Below, piece by piece: positions 54,031 to 62,900 of a DNA stretch of 64,000 bases (position 1 is its first letter; each line of letters opens with the position of its first letter). The notes under the pieces are model-generated. The model ran no database searches. It saw nothing but the letters and a program-made list of their open reading frames with translations, and was not told the origin of the DNA. Made by a program: the position numbers and the translations under genes. The stretch comes from CAWUEZ02 sp963921355 (GTDB lineage: Bacteria; Pseudomonadota; Alphaproteobacteria; Thalassobaculales; Thalassobaculaceae): the NCBI GenBank assembly GCA_963921355.3, contig OZ001190.1:3596001-3660000 (forward strand). The letters are read 5' to 3'.

Positions 54031-54522
54031 GTGTTCCTGGACTACTGGAAGTCCAAACGAGGCAGCACGACGGATATACCGTTCAAGGCCGACCTCGATC
54101 CCATCGACATGGGGGTCTTGGGCATCTTGCCGAACATATGGCTCGCGGAGATTTCCGGGTCGGATCGGCCCAGATACCGTCTTGCCGGCGAAAGTATTAA
54201 CGCCGTCTTCCATCGCTCGCTCAGAGGAGCCAGCATTGACGAAGTATACGACAGAGAGACTGCGAACCGTGTGATGCGGCGGTGGGACCGCATGGCAAGA
54301 GAGCATCTTGCGAGCGTCGTCCTGGGCACCGTCTGCCCCGACAGAAGCACCGCTTATCTAGGGGAACGGATCATTCTTCCGGCCCGCGATGACGACGGTC
54401 AGTGCACGTTCGTGATTGGCGTAACCGACTACCATCTCTCGCCGCGAGGCGGGTCCGAAGATGAGGCAGAGAGCCACTTCGTCACATCGGCCGCCTATTT
54501 CGTCCCGGTTGACCGCCTCTGA
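54031..54522 (+). CDS. PAS_5-type PAS domain protein (first copy)
   Basis: A 163-residue single-domain protein, start GTG 54031; no ATG is available in frame after the stop at 53947-53949. FLDYWKSKRG, DLDPIDMGVLGILPNIWLAEI and RYRLAGESINAVF match the PAS_5 (PF07310-like) pattern of alphaproteobacteria. The role of these stand-alone sensors is not established. It shares the fold with the gene about 280 bases downstream, with low identity. It lies in AT-richer DNA just after tRNA-Asn. Confidence 0.78.
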   Translation: MFLDYWKSKRGSTTDIPFKADLDPIDMGVLGILPNIWLAEISGSDRPRYRLAGESINAVFHRSLRGASIDEVYDRETANRVMRRWDRMAREHLASVVLGTVCPDRSTAYLGERIILPARDDDGQCTFVIGVTDYHLSPRGGSEDEAESHFVTSAAYFVPVDRL

Positions 54523-54800
54523 GATCGCCACCACCGCTGTGCCGCCGAACCGGTCCGCATGATCTCGCCGAGCCGAAGCCTCACGCTCCCGGTTAACCGG
54601 AATGAAGTAATCTCGGCATAGTCTATCGCCCGATCCCTGGGACCCGCCCATCACGTTCATCGCGGCGATGGTCGACTGTCAAAGGTTGAACGCGAATGCG
54701 AAGCCAATACCTAGAGCGGGCAGGTTCTACTTCTCTTCGCACAGTGCGGGACCAAGCGCCGGGAACAGTGAACGTCCAACAGACTTCAGAACGGGCCGCG

Positions 54801-55364
54801 ATGACCGCGCTTTCACTCGACGCCTTTGACCATGTCCGGGACCCGCGATTGCGGGATCTCGTCGCTTATTGGATCTCGGTGTGCAACGGCGCGGCGACGC
54901 CGGCGGTGTCGGCGATCGATCCATCCGCCTTCACACCTCTTCTACCCGATATCTGGCTCTGCGATGTGGTGCACGACGACCCCAACGGGCGCTGGCGCTA
55001 TCGCCTGACCGGCGAGAACATCCGGCTCGCCTATGGTCGCAAGGTCGTCGGCTCAACGCTTGAGCAACTGACGGATGCAAACAGCCTGTCCCGGGTGGCC
55101 GGCTACTTCACGGTCGCCACCGATCGGCCAGCGGTTGTCCATGTTGGTGGCCGGATCTACAGCGAGGTCAACGAACCGGCCTCCGGCGAGCGCCTGATCC
55201 TCCCCTTCGGGTCGCAGGATACCGACGGGGTGCAGCGCCTGTTGGGAGCCACGCTGCATTCCTGGTGGGCCCGTGGCGCGTCGGCCAACGATCCTCCGCC
55301 ACGGCAGGTGCGCACGTTCACCCCGGTTGACGGCAGCCCGGCCTGGGAAGAGGACTGGCTGTAA
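54801..55364 (+). CDS. PAS_5-type PAS domain protein (second copy)
   Basis: A 187-residue paralogue from ATG 54801: FDHVRDPRLRDLVAYWISVC, IDPSAFTPLLPDIWLCDVV, RWRYRLTGENIRLAYGRKVVG. The frame extends upstream to 54696, but homology begins near MTALSLDAF. The 278-base spacer from the first copy contains a 12-bp palindrome CCGGTTAACCGG (54589-54600) and otherwise nothing I can name. No effector domain is attached. Confidence 0.8.
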   Translation: MTALSLDAFDHVRDPRLRDLVAYWISVCNGAATPAVSAIDPSAFTPLLPDIWLCDVVHDDPNGRWRYRLTGENIRLAYGRKVVGSTLEQLTDANSLSRVAGYFTVATDRPAVVHVGGRIYSEVNEPASGERLILPFGSQDTDGVQRLLGATLHSWWARGASANDPPPRQVRTFTPVDGSPAWEEDWL

Positions 55365-55385
55365 CCCGGGTGCGACCGGCCGCCG

Positions 55386-55874
55386 CTACACCAGTTCCTT
55401 CGGCGTCACGAACCGGACGAGACGGGCCGCGCGAGGGCCGAGATCGGCCCAGCCGGTATCGCTTTCCAGAGTGGCAAGAGCACCGGTAGCGAATTTGGCG
55501 CCGACCGGGTCGCCCACCAGGCTGAGGACCAGATCCTCCAGACCCGGATTGTGGCCGATGACCATGACCGAACGGTGTGTCTCCGGCGTCTGATTCAAGG
55601 TCTGAAGAATCTCGCTGGCACCGACCTCGTACAGCGCGCGGGTCAGGGTCACCGTCGCATCGTCCGGAAGGCCGGTGCGCATGGCCGCCAGGGTATCCCG
55701 GGTCCGCCGGGCGTCGGAACACAGGATAAGGCTGGGTGCGATCCCAAACTGTCGGAAATACACAGCCATCGCGGCAGCCGCACGTTCGCCCCGCCGCGAC
55801 AGCGGTCGCTGATGGTCCGGTTCGTCGCCGTCCCAGCTTGACTTGGCATGTCGTAGCAGGTGCAACGTGACCAT
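55386..55874 (-). CDS. sixA: SixA-type phosphohistidine phosphatase
   Basis: Histidine phosphatase superfamily protein of 162 residues. The RHG motif is LHLLRHAKSSWD (RHAK, SixA-type), the second region is MVIGHNPGLEDLV, and ERAAAAM follows SRRG. SixA dephosphorylates phosphohistidine on signalling proteins; the partner here is unknown. It is downstream of, and convergent with, the PAS genes. Confidence 0.87.
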   Translation of the reverse strand: MVTLHLLRHAKSSWDGDEPDHQRPLSRRGERAAAAMAVYFRQFGIAPSLILCSDARRTRDTLAAMRTGLPDDATVTLTRALYEVGASEILQTLNQTPETHRSVMVIGHNPGLEDLVLSLVGDPVGAKFATGALATLESDTGWADLGPRAARLVRFVTPKELV

Positions 55875-55899
55875 ACCGCCCTCCCCCTAGTGGTCTGAT

Positions 55900-55926
55900 C
55901 GAAACGTCTGTTACCCAGACGTTTCG
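55900..55926. promoter_or_regulatory. 11-bp hairpin upstream of sixA
   Basis: CGAAACGTCTG (55900-55910) and CAGACGTTTCG (55916-55926) form a perfect 11-bp stem with loop TTACC, 25 bases before the sixA start on the minus strand. It may be an operator or part of a 5' leader; there is no T tract. Confidence 0.5.
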
Positions 55927-55968
55927 TGAGTCAGCCCACATATTCAACAACGTGGTGGCGCGATTCAC

Positions 55969-55993
55969 CGAACGGATGGAACTCATCCGTTCG
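55969..55993 (-). terminator. Hairpin over the hydrolase-OsmC stop codon
   Basis: CGAACGGATG (55969-55978) and CATCCGTTCG (55984-55993) form a perfect 10-bp stem with 5-base loop, overlapping the last codons and stop of the hydrolase-OsmC gene. It resembles a factor-independent terminator stem without a clear U tract. Confidence 0.4.
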
Positions 55994-57227
55994 CATCGCA
56001 CCACTGGTCCCCGTCGAGCTTGGTTTCGATGAGGACTTCGGAATGCAAAGTGCGGTGGACCGGGCATCGATCGGCGATCTCGCGGAGTTTCGCGACCTGG
56101 TCCGGGTCCAACGGCCCTTCGATGACGAGGCGGCGCTCGATCCGGTCGATCTTGCCCTCCGTGGTCTCACACTCGCTGCAATCCTGGGCGTGGATCTTGC
56201 CATGTTCCAGGCGGGTCTCGAGCCTGTCGAGCTGCCAGCCCTTGCGGTTGGCGTACATCTTCATCGTCATATTGGTGCAGGCCCCCAGTGCCGCCATCAG
56301 GAAGTCGTAGGGGCCCGGGCCGCTGTCGGTCCCGCCATAGCTCTCCGGCTCATCCGCACGCATGGTGTGAGCGCCGGCGGCAATCCACTGTGGGAACAGT
56401 CCATCCCGGGCGTCGGCGACGACGACCTCACCCGGGCGGGCCGACAGACCGGACGGCTCGACCGTCGGCAGGAAGCGTTCGGCCCAACCGGACAGCACCG
56501 ACGCCACGTAGGCGGAGTCCGCCGCACGGGTCAGCAGATGATCGGCCTTGTCCAGCGACACGAAGCTCTTGGGGTGCTTGGCGGCGACGAAGATCCGGGT
56601 CGCGTTGTCGATTCCCACCGTCTGGTCGAGCGGCGCGTGAAACACCAGCACGTCCTTGCGCAATGCACCGACCATCTCCTCCAGGCGATGGTCCTTGAGG
56701 TCGTCGAGAAAGGCCTTGCGCACCCGGAAGGTCCGCCCTGCCAGCTCGACCTCTGCTTCGCCCGCGCGTTCGATCTCGTCGATCGAGTCGCCGAAGTTGT
56801 GCACGACATGGCCCGGATCCGCCGGCGCCCCGACCGTCGCAATTCCCTTGACCTCAGGGATACGCCCGCCCGCCGCCAGGACGGCCGCTCCGCCAAGCGA
56901 ATGGCCGACCAGGATCGTCGGCGCGGACAGTTCCGCGCGCATCCAGTCGGCGGCCGCGATCAGATCGTCGACATTGGAGGCGAAGGTCGTGTTGGCGAAC
57001 TCACCATCACTGTGGCCGAGGCCGGTGAAATCGAATCGCAGAACGGCGATCCCGTTGTCGGCCAGACCGGTTGCGATCCGGCGGGCGGCGGCCAGGTCCT
57101 TGGAACAGGTGGAGCAATGGGCAAACAGCGCGTAGCCGCGCACCGGACCGGAAGGGCGATCGACCCGGGCCGCCAGCGTATCGCCCAAGGCACCGGTGAA
57201 GTTGACACTTTCCGTACGCACAGCCAT
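55983..57227 (-). CDS. Bifunctional alpha/beta hydrolase-OsmC family protein
   Basis: Fusion of 414 residues from ATG 57227. Residues 1-260 are an alpha/beta hydrolase (nucleophile elbow VGHSLGGAAV; ALFAHCSTCSKDLAAARRI; LDKADHLL with the likely catalytic His). Residues 280-414 are an OsmC domain (YDFLMAALGACTNMTMKMYANRKG with one redox Cys, and CPVHRTL with the other). Such fusions are known in proteobacteria and are presumed to act on organic hydroperoxides or acyl thioesters. Physiological role unknown. Confidence 0.88.
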   Translation of the reverse strand: MAVRTESVNFTGALGDTLAARVDRPSGPVRGYALFAHCSTCSKDLAAARRIATGLADNGIAVLRFDFTGLGHSDGEFANTTFASNVDDLIAAADWMRAELSAPTILVGHSLGGAAVLAAGGRIPEVKGIATVGAPADPGHVVHNFGDSIDEIERAGEAEVELAGRTFRVRKAFLDDLKDHRLEEMVGALRKDVLVFHAPLDQTVGIDNATRIFVAAKHPKSFVSLDKADHLLTRAADSAYVASVLSGWAERFLPTVEPSGLSARPGEVVVADARDGLFPQWIAAGAHTMRADEPESYGGTDSGPGPYDFLMAALGACTNMTMKMYANRKGWQLDRLETRLEHGKIHAQDCSECETTEGKIDRIERRLVIEGPLDPDQVAKLREIADRCPVHRTLHSEVLIETKLDGDQWCDANG

Positions 57228-57271
57228 GGTCGACCTCATCGTTCGCGGGTTCTGGGGTGGGGTTCTATAGC

Positions 57272-57814
57272 ATGGCGATCGAGGAGGAAGCGGTCCACGG
57301 CCGCCGACCGCGTGCCGTGGAAATCCGTCTTGCCACCCCCGACGACGCCGAGGCGCTGGCCCTTCTCAGCCAGGAGCTTCTGGCGTTCTACTCGCTCGCG
57401 GTGCGCTATCAGCGCTCGTACATGAGTCACTTGATTGCCGAGAAGGCGTTCCGCGATCCGCCCGCGATCGAGATCCTGCTGGCCCTGGACCGCGGAACCG
57501 CCGTCGGCTTCCTCGCTTTCAACGAGACGTTCGCGCTGGCCAACTGCCAGACGGCGGTTTTCATTCAGGACCTCTTCGTCACCCGCAAGTCCCGGGCCGC
57601 CGGGATCGGTCGGCAGCTCATGGGCCGGCTCGCCGAGATCTGCGTCGAGCGCGGTGTAACCCAGCTCGACTGGACCGCCGATCCTTGGAACGACAAGGCC
57701 CGCAGCTTCTACGAGGCCATGGGGCCTCTTTTGAAGAGCGAGAAGACCTACTACCGCCTGCTCGGTCCGCGCCTGGAATCCCTGGCCAAGGCGGCGGTCC
57801 GGGACGGCGACTGA
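57272..57814 (+). CDS. GNAT family N-acetyltransferase
   Basis: Acetyl-CoA-dependent transferase of 180 residues. EIRLATPDDAEALALLSQELL, then FIQDLFVTRKSRAAGIGRQLM with the acetyl-CoA loop (R/Q-x-x-G-x-G/A), then WNDKARSFYEAMG near the C-terminus. ATG 57272 is taken; GTG 57257 is a 5-codon longer alternative. The substrate is unknown. It is divergent from the hydrolase-OsmC gene and precedes cysK by 99 bases. Confidence 0.85.
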   Translation: MAIEEEAVHGRRPRAVEIRLATPDDAEALALLSQELLAFYSLAVRYQRSYMSHLIAEKAFRDPPAIEILLALDRGTAVGFLAFNETFALANCQTAVFIQDLFVTRKSRAAGIGRQLMGRLAEICVERGVTQLDWTADPWNDKARSFYEAMGPLLKSEKTYYRLLGPRLESLAKAAVRDGD

Positions 57815-57913
57815 ATTCCCGCTGAACGCGACACGCACTGTCTTCGAAGCCGCGCTTTATCGTCACCCGGCTTGCCGGTAGGCTCCGCCGGTCACACGGA
57901 TGGAGATACCGGC

Positions 57914-58930
57914 ATGGACGTGCGGGACGGCTTTATCGACACCATCGGCAACACCCCGCTGATCAAGCTCAAGGCCGCGTCGGAGCGTACCGGCTGTACG
58001 ATTCTCGGCAAGGCCGAGTTCCTAAACCCCGGCGGCTCGGTCAAGGACCGGGCGGCGCTGGCGATCGTGCGCGACGCCGAACAGAAAGGTCTGCTGCGGC
58101 CCGGCGGCGTGATCGTCGAAGGCACAGCCGGCAATACCGGCATCGGTCTGTCGCTGGTCGGCAATGCGCTTGGCTACCGCAGCGTGATCGTCATGCCCGA
58201 AACCCAGAGCCAGGAGAAGAAGGACATGCTGCGCCTGTGCGGCGCCGACCTCCGCCTGGTTCCCGCTGTCCCCTACAAGGACCCGAACAACTACGTGCGC
58301 TATTCCGGACGTCTGGCGGAGGAGATCGCGGCCTCCAACCCGAACGGGGCGATCTGGGCCAACCAGTTCGACAATGTCGCCAACCGCGACGGCCACTATC
58401 AGACGACAGGGCCCGAGATCTGGGAGCAGACCGACGGGACCGTTGACGGGTTCATCTGCGCGGTTGGCAGCGGCGGCACGATCGGCGGGGTCAGCATGGC
58501 GCTGAAGGAACGCAACCCGGAGGTACAGATCGGGCTTGCCGACCCGATGGGGAGTGCGATCTACGGGCACTATGCCAACGGCGAACTGAAGGCCGAAGGG
58601 AACTCGATCACCGAGGGTATCGGCCAGGGACGGATCACCGCCAACCTGGAGGGCGTCGAGATCGATATCCCGTTCCAGATCACCGACCATGAGGCACTGC
58701 CGATCGCCTTCGACCTTCTGAAGCACGAAGGGCTCTGCCTCGGCGGTTCCAGTGGGATCAACGTGATGGGCGCGATCAAGCTGGCCGAGCATATGGGCCC
58801 CGGCCATACCATCGTGACCATCCTGTGCGACGGCGGTACCCGGTATCAGTCCAAGATGTTCAATCCGGCCTTCCTGAAGGAAAAAGGGTTGCCCGTCCCG
58901 GACTGGCTCGAAGAAGGAGACGCGGCATGA
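57914..58930 (+). CDS. cysK: Cysteine synthase A
   Basis: PLP enzyme making cysteine from O-acetylserine and sulfide, 338 residues. ATG 57914 is preceded by GGAG. PLP-Lys region NPGGSVKDRAALAI; the substrate loop reads VEGTAGNTGIGLS (TAGN rather than the usual TSGN); phosphate loop GSGGTIGGV; C-terminal CLGGSSGINV. It overlaps sseA by 4 bases (ATGA), so a cysteine/sulfur operon is likely. Confidence 0.92.
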   Translation: MDVRDGFIDTIGNTPLIKLKAASERTGCTILGKAEFLNPGGSVKDRAALAIVRDAEQKGLLRPGGVIVEGTAGNTGIGLSLVGNALGYRSVIVMPETQSQEKKDMLRLCGADLRLVPAVPYKDPNNYVRYSGRLAEEIAASNPNGAIWANQFDNVANRDGHYQTTGPEIWEQTDGTVDGFICAVGSGGTIGGVSMALKERNPEVQIGLADPMGSAIYGHYANGELKAEGNSITEGIGQGRITANLEGVEIDIPFQITDHEALPIAFDLLKHEGLCLGGSSGINVMGAIKLAEHMGPGHTIVTILCDGGTRYQSKMFNPAFLKEKGLPVPDWLEEGDAA

Positions 58931-59778
58931 CGGATCCGCTCGTTTCCAGCGTTTGGCTGGCCGACCGTCTCGGCGATCCCGATCTGGTGATTCTCGACGG
59001 GACGTATCACCTGCCGACGGTCGACCGCGATGCCGACGCGGAATTCGCCGAACGGCACATACCCGGAGCCCAGCGGTTCGATATCGACGCGGTGTGCGAC
59101 CCGGACAGCGATCTGCCGCACATGATCCCGTCGGCGGAGGCTTTCCAGGCCGCGGCCGCGGGCCTCGGGATCTCCGCCGGCACAATGGTGGTGGTGTACG
59201 ACGTCTACGGCCTGCAGTCGGCGGCCCGCACCTGGTGGATGTTCCGGCTGTTCGGCCATGACCGGGTTGCCGTGTTGGACGGTGGCCTCAAGAAATGGCT
59301 GCAGGAGGCTCGCCCGGTCGAGACCGGCGCGGCGGCGGCGCGGCCCCGCGGTCAGTTCAGCGCCGATTTCCAGGCCGCTCTGGTCGCGGACCGCCAGATG
59401 GTCCTGAACGCCACCGGCGACGACAGCGTGCAGATCGTCGACGCACGCGCAGCGGGGCGGTTCACCGGTGTCGACCCCGAACCGCGCCAGGGCATGCGCT
59501 CCGGTCACATCCCGGGCTCGCGGTCGCTGCCGTTTACCGAGCTGCTGGACAGCGGGACCCGAGAGGTTCTGGACGCAACCTCCCTGGAAGGTCGGTTTGA
59601 GACGGCCGGCATCGATCCGGGTCGACCGTTGATCGCGTCCTGCGGATCGGGGGTGACAGCCTGCGTGATCGCGCTTGCCGCCCACCGGCTCGGCCATCCG
59701 AACGTTTCCGTCTATGACGGTTCGTGGTCGGAATGGGGCGGTCGTGCCGACACCCCGATCGAAACCGGGCCGGCCTGA
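58927..59778 (+). CDS. sseA: 3-mercaptopyruvate sulfurtransferase
   Basis: Two-rhodanese-domain enzyme of 283 residues that moves sulfur from mercaptopyruvate to thiols or cyanide. The active-site loop SCGSGVTACVIAL matches the MST-type CGSGVT rather than the thiosulfate-type CRxGxT. N-terminal rhodanese half: VILDGTYHLP and HIPGAQRFDID. Overlaps cysK upstream and the double GNAT gene downstream (TGATG). Together with cysK it could control cysteine-derived sulfane sulfur. Confidence 0.94.
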   Translation: MTDPLVSSVWLADRLGDPDLVILDGTYHLPTVDRDADAEFAERHIPGAQRFDIDAVCDPDSDLPHMIPSAEAFQAAAAGLGISAGTMVVVYDVYGLQSAARTWWMFRLFGHDRVAVLDGGLKKWLQEARPVETGAAAARPRGQFSADFQAALVADRQMVLNATGDDSVQIVDARAAGRFTGVDPEPRQGMRSGHIPGSRSLPFTELLDSGTREVLDATSLEGRFETAGIDPGRPLIASCGSGVTACVIALAAHRLGHPNVSVYDGSWSEWGGRADTPIETGPA

Positions 59779-60854
59779 TGACGCTTAAGTTCCGATCGAT
59801 CGCCGACGGCGACGTTGAGGCGATCATCGATCTCTGGCGGCGCTGCAATCTGCTGGTTCCCCACAATGATCCCCAGCGCGATATCGCATCGGCCCGCAGC
59901 GCGCCGGACTCCGACATTCTGGTCGGCGAGATCCTCGGCCGTGTCGTCGCCACGGTCATGGTCGGGTACGACGGCCATCGCGGATGGGTCTACTACGTCG
60001 CCGTCGATCCGGACCGACGCCGGGAGCGGCTGGGTCAGAGACTGATGCAGGAAGCCGACGCCTGGATGGCCGCACGCGGTGTTCCCAAGGCCGAGCTGAT
60101 GATCCGGAGCACCAACACGCAGGTCCAGGATTTCTACGCTCGGATCGGCTGGCAGGAGGAGCCGGTTGCGGTCATGAGCAAGCGGTTCGACCACGGTCCG
60201 CCGATCGGCCTCGGCACCGTCGACACCACGGTGACCGCTTTGGAGATGCTGAGCCGACCGACCCGACCGTCACCACACCCGCCAGCGGGCGTGAAGACCG
60301 CTCTGATCCGTGCCGAACCTCCGACCGTGGCGTTCTACCGATTTCTCTACGGCCGGGTGGGAGCGGAATGGACCTGGGTTTCGCGCCGGTTGATGGACGA
60401 TGCGACCCTGGCGGCGGAGATCTCGGACCCCGCGGTCGAGATCTACGTTCTGTACGTCGACGGAGCCCCGGCGGGATACGGGGAACTGGACCGGCGCCCC
60501 GAGAACGGATCGGTCGAGCTTGCCTATTTCGGACTGATGCCCGAGTTCATCGGCCGCGGGGTCGGCAAATACCTGCTCGACACAGTCGTCGACATCGCCT
60601 GGACCGGGGATCCGAAACGGCTATGGGTCCACACCTGCGACCTCGACCATCCTCGCGCCCTGGCAGTTTACCAGAAGGCCGGGTTCGAGCCCTTCGACCA
60701 ATGGACGGAAACACTGCCGGACCCGCGCCTGGCGGGGTTGCCGCTTCCGGCCCGCTACCAGACGGGACACGCCAAGGATGGCGGAACCGTCACCCCGCTG
60801 CCCGGGCTGCGCGGTGATGTGGTCGCGCTCAACCGTCCCGAGTCGGGCAGCTAA
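59778..60854 (+). CDS. Fused double GNAT N-acetyltransferase
   Basis: A 358-residue protein with two GNAT domains. First (1-145): GYDGHRGWVYYVAVDPDRRRERLGQRLMQEADAW, VQDFYARIGWQEE. Second (about 170-320): VELAYFGLMPEFIGRGVGKYLL and HPRALAVYQKAGFEPFD. Each has its own acetyl-CoA loop. It shares one base with sseA, so it is in the cysK-sseA operon; substrate unknown. Confidence 0.87.
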   Translation: MTLKFRSIADGDVEAIIDLWRRCNLLVPHNDPQRDIASARSAPDSDILVGEILGRVVATVMVGYDGHRGWVYYVAVDPDRRRERLGQRLMQEADAWMAARGVPKAELMIRSTNTQVQDFYARIGWQEEPVAVMSKRFDHGPPIGLGTVDTTVTALEMLSRPTRPSPHPPAGVKTALIRAEPPTVAFYRFLYGRVGAEWTWVSRRLMDDATLAAEISDPAVEIYVLYVDGAPAGYGELDRRPENGSVELAYFGLMPEFIGRGVGKYLLDTVVDIAWTGDPKRLWVHTCDLDHPRALAVYQKAGFEPFDQWTETLPDPRLAGLPLPARYQTGHAKDGGTVTPLPGLRGDVVALNRPESGS

Positions 60855-60870
60855 AGCCAACAAGGTCTGG

Positions 60871-61932
60871 CTAGGGGACCACCCGGTTCTCCCGATAGCG
60901 GACGAGTGCATTGAGAAGGCTCTCGCGGCTGGTGAAAACGGGGTCGAAGCCGAGCCGCCGGATCTTCGCGTTCGAGCACATATCGTCCCACCAGACACTG
61001 AGCGTCGTGTCGCCATACGCGCCACTGGCCACCCGGGCGATATCGGGCTCGAGCAACCCCTTCTGTGCCGCCAGGCGCCGCCACGTCCCGTCCGCCGTGG
61101 CGAACCGATGAACCAGGCTCGCGGTCTCCACCGGGCCGGCCTCCAGGTCGAACACCGCCGCGATATCCGGCCAGACGTCGCGCCAGCGGAAGTAGTCCGA
61201 ATTGATGACGTTGAACGCGTCATTGGCCGCCGCCGGCGTCGTTGCGCACCAGTGCACCGCCTGAACCAGAAGCCGTACATCGGTGAGCTGCGAGACTGAC
61301 TCAAAACACCCCGGATGGCCGGGGAATGTCATCGGCCGGCTGGCCAACCGACAGAGGGTGCCGTGAACCGCCAGCACGCTGGCGATGTTGTGTGGATAGC
61401 CGAGTGAGAACCCGGTCAGCACATGGGGCCGCGTCGCCGTCCAGGTGAAGCCGGATCGGGCCGCCCGCTCGGCGATCCAATCCTGCTGGTCGTAGTAGAA
61501 ATTGGCGACCGACGGACGGGGATCGTCTTCCTCGGCGGGGGTGCGGTATGGGCCCAGGTGGCTGCCGTACCATTTTCCACCATGTACGAGGTGAACGTGG
61601 CCGAGCGGCGCGCCGGCGGCCTGCAGCGCCGTCACGACGTTGGCCAGCATACCGAGGTTGCGGTCGGCCTCGACCTGAGGGTCCGGATCCGGTGCGCGTC
61701 CGCAATAGAACAGATGGGAGACCCCGCGCCCGGCCTCGGCAAGGGCCCGGGTCACCGCCTCGGCGTCGCGCAGATCGACCGGCAGATGCCGCAAGCCGTC
61801 GATGCTCGGCAAAGGTGCCTGGCGCGACAGGCCGGTGACGGTCCAGCCGAGCGACAGCAGGTGTCGGGCGATGCCGCGGCCGGCGATGCCCGAGACGCCG
61901 GCAATCAGCGCGACGGGGTGATCCTCGGCCAT
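60871..61932 (-). CDS. SDR-family reductase, PRISE-like
   Basis: NAD(P)-dependent reductase of 353 residues. The N-terminal Rossmann motif ALIAGVSGIAGRGIARHLLS is of the extended type, and NFYYDQQDWI replaces the classical YxxxK with the pattern of progesterone 5-beta-reductase/iridoid synthase (PRISE) enzymes, which reduce enones. VHLVHGGKWYGSHLGP and WDDMCSNAKIRRLGF are also family features. The true substrate is unknown. The frame extends to 61980, but ATG 61932 is chosen. Confidence 0.82.
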   Translation of the reverse strand: MAEDHPVALIAGVSGIAGRGIARHLLSLGWTVTGLSRQAPLPSIDGLRHLPVDLRDAEAVTRALAEAGRGVSHLFYCGRAPDPDPQVEADRNLGMLANVVTALQAAGAPLGHVHLVHGGKWYGSHLGPYRTPAEEDDPRPSVANFYYDQQDWIAERAARSGFTWTATRPHVLTGFSLGYPHNIASVLAVHGTLCRLASRPMTFPGHPGCFESVSQLTDVRLLVQAVHWCATTPAAANDAFNVINSDYFRWRDVWPDIAAVFDLEAGPVETASLVHRFATADGTWRRLAAQKGLLEPDIARVASGAYGDTTLSVWWDDMCSNAKIRRLGFDPVFTSRESLLNALVRYRENRVVP

Positions 61933-62060
61933 GGATGCTCCCAATGGTGCCCCGAAACGAGGCGGGGGCGCGCCGGCCATGCGCGACGCGCCCCCTGCAG
62001 ACCGCCCCCGCCCCCCCGCGGGTTAGGCCACGCTCTCCGAAATTCCGATCCCTTGGCCGA

Positions 62061-62864
62061 TCAGTGGGCCAGGATCTGGCTCAGGAACAGCTTGGTTCGA
62101 TCGGACTTCGGATTGTTGAAGAACTCATCCGGCGTGTTCTGCTCGACGATTTCGCCCTGGTCCATGAAAATCACCCGGTCGGCGACCTTCTTGGCGAAGC
62201 CCATTTCGTGGGTCACCACCAGCATCGTCATACCGGTCTCGGCCAGACCGACCATCACATCCAGCACTTCCGAGATCATTTCCGGATCGAGCGCCGATGT
62301 CGGCTCGTCGAACAGCATGATGTTGGGGCTCATGCAGAGCGAGCGGGCGATCGCAACGCGCTGCTGCTGACCGCCGGACAGCTGGCCCGGGTACTTCGCC
62401 GCCTGCTCAGGGATCTTCACACGCTCCAGATAGCGCATGGCGATCTCTTCGGCGTCCGCCTTGGACATGTTCTTCACCCAGATCGGCGCCAGGGTGCAGT
62501 TCTCCAGGACGGTGAGATGCGGGAACAGATTGAACTGCTGGAACACCATGCCGACGTCGCGCCGGATCGCATCGATGTTCTTGATGTTCGTTCCCATCTC
62601 GGTGCCGTTGACGATGATGTCGCCGGCCTGGTGTTCCTCCAGGCGGTTGATGCATCGGATCATCGTCGACTTGCCGGAGCCCGACGGACCGCAGACCACG
62701 ATCCGCTCACCCTTGTAGACGGCGAGGTCAATGTCCTTGAGGACGTGGAACTCGCCGAACCACTTGTTGACCTTGTTCATCTCGATGACGACTTCGTCCG
62801 AGATGGCGGAGGCGACATGCACGTCCGGGTTTTCGACGTGGCTGTCCAGTTCTTCCATGCTCAT
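62061..62864 (-). CDS. aapP: General amino-acid ABC transporter ATP-binding protein AapP-like
   Basis: ATPase of 267 residues: Walker A VCGPSGSGKSTMIRC, Q-loop MVFQQFNLFPHLTVL, signature QLSGGQQQRVAIARSLCM, Walker B IMLFDEPTSALDPE. The N-terminal 30 residues are an acidic extension typical of AapP. It follows the AapM-type permease gene by 36 bases in the usual order. Confidence 0.93.
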   Translation of the reverse strand: MSMEELDSHVENPDVHVASAISDEVVIEMNKVNKWFGEFHVLKDIDLAVYKGERIVVCGPSGSGKSTMIRCINRLEEHQAGDIIVNGTEMGTNIKNIDAIRRDVGMVFQQFNLFPHLTVLENCTLAPIWVKNMSKADAEEIAMRYLERVKIPEQAAKYPGQLSGGQQQRVAIARSLCMSPNIMLFDEPTSALDPEMISEVLDVMVGLAETGMTMLVVTHEMGFAKKVADRVIFMDQGEIVEQNTPDEFFNNPKSDRTKLFLSQILAH

Positions 62865-62900
62865 GAGCGCAATCCCTGTGCTTACGAGGTTGCGGGCGGC

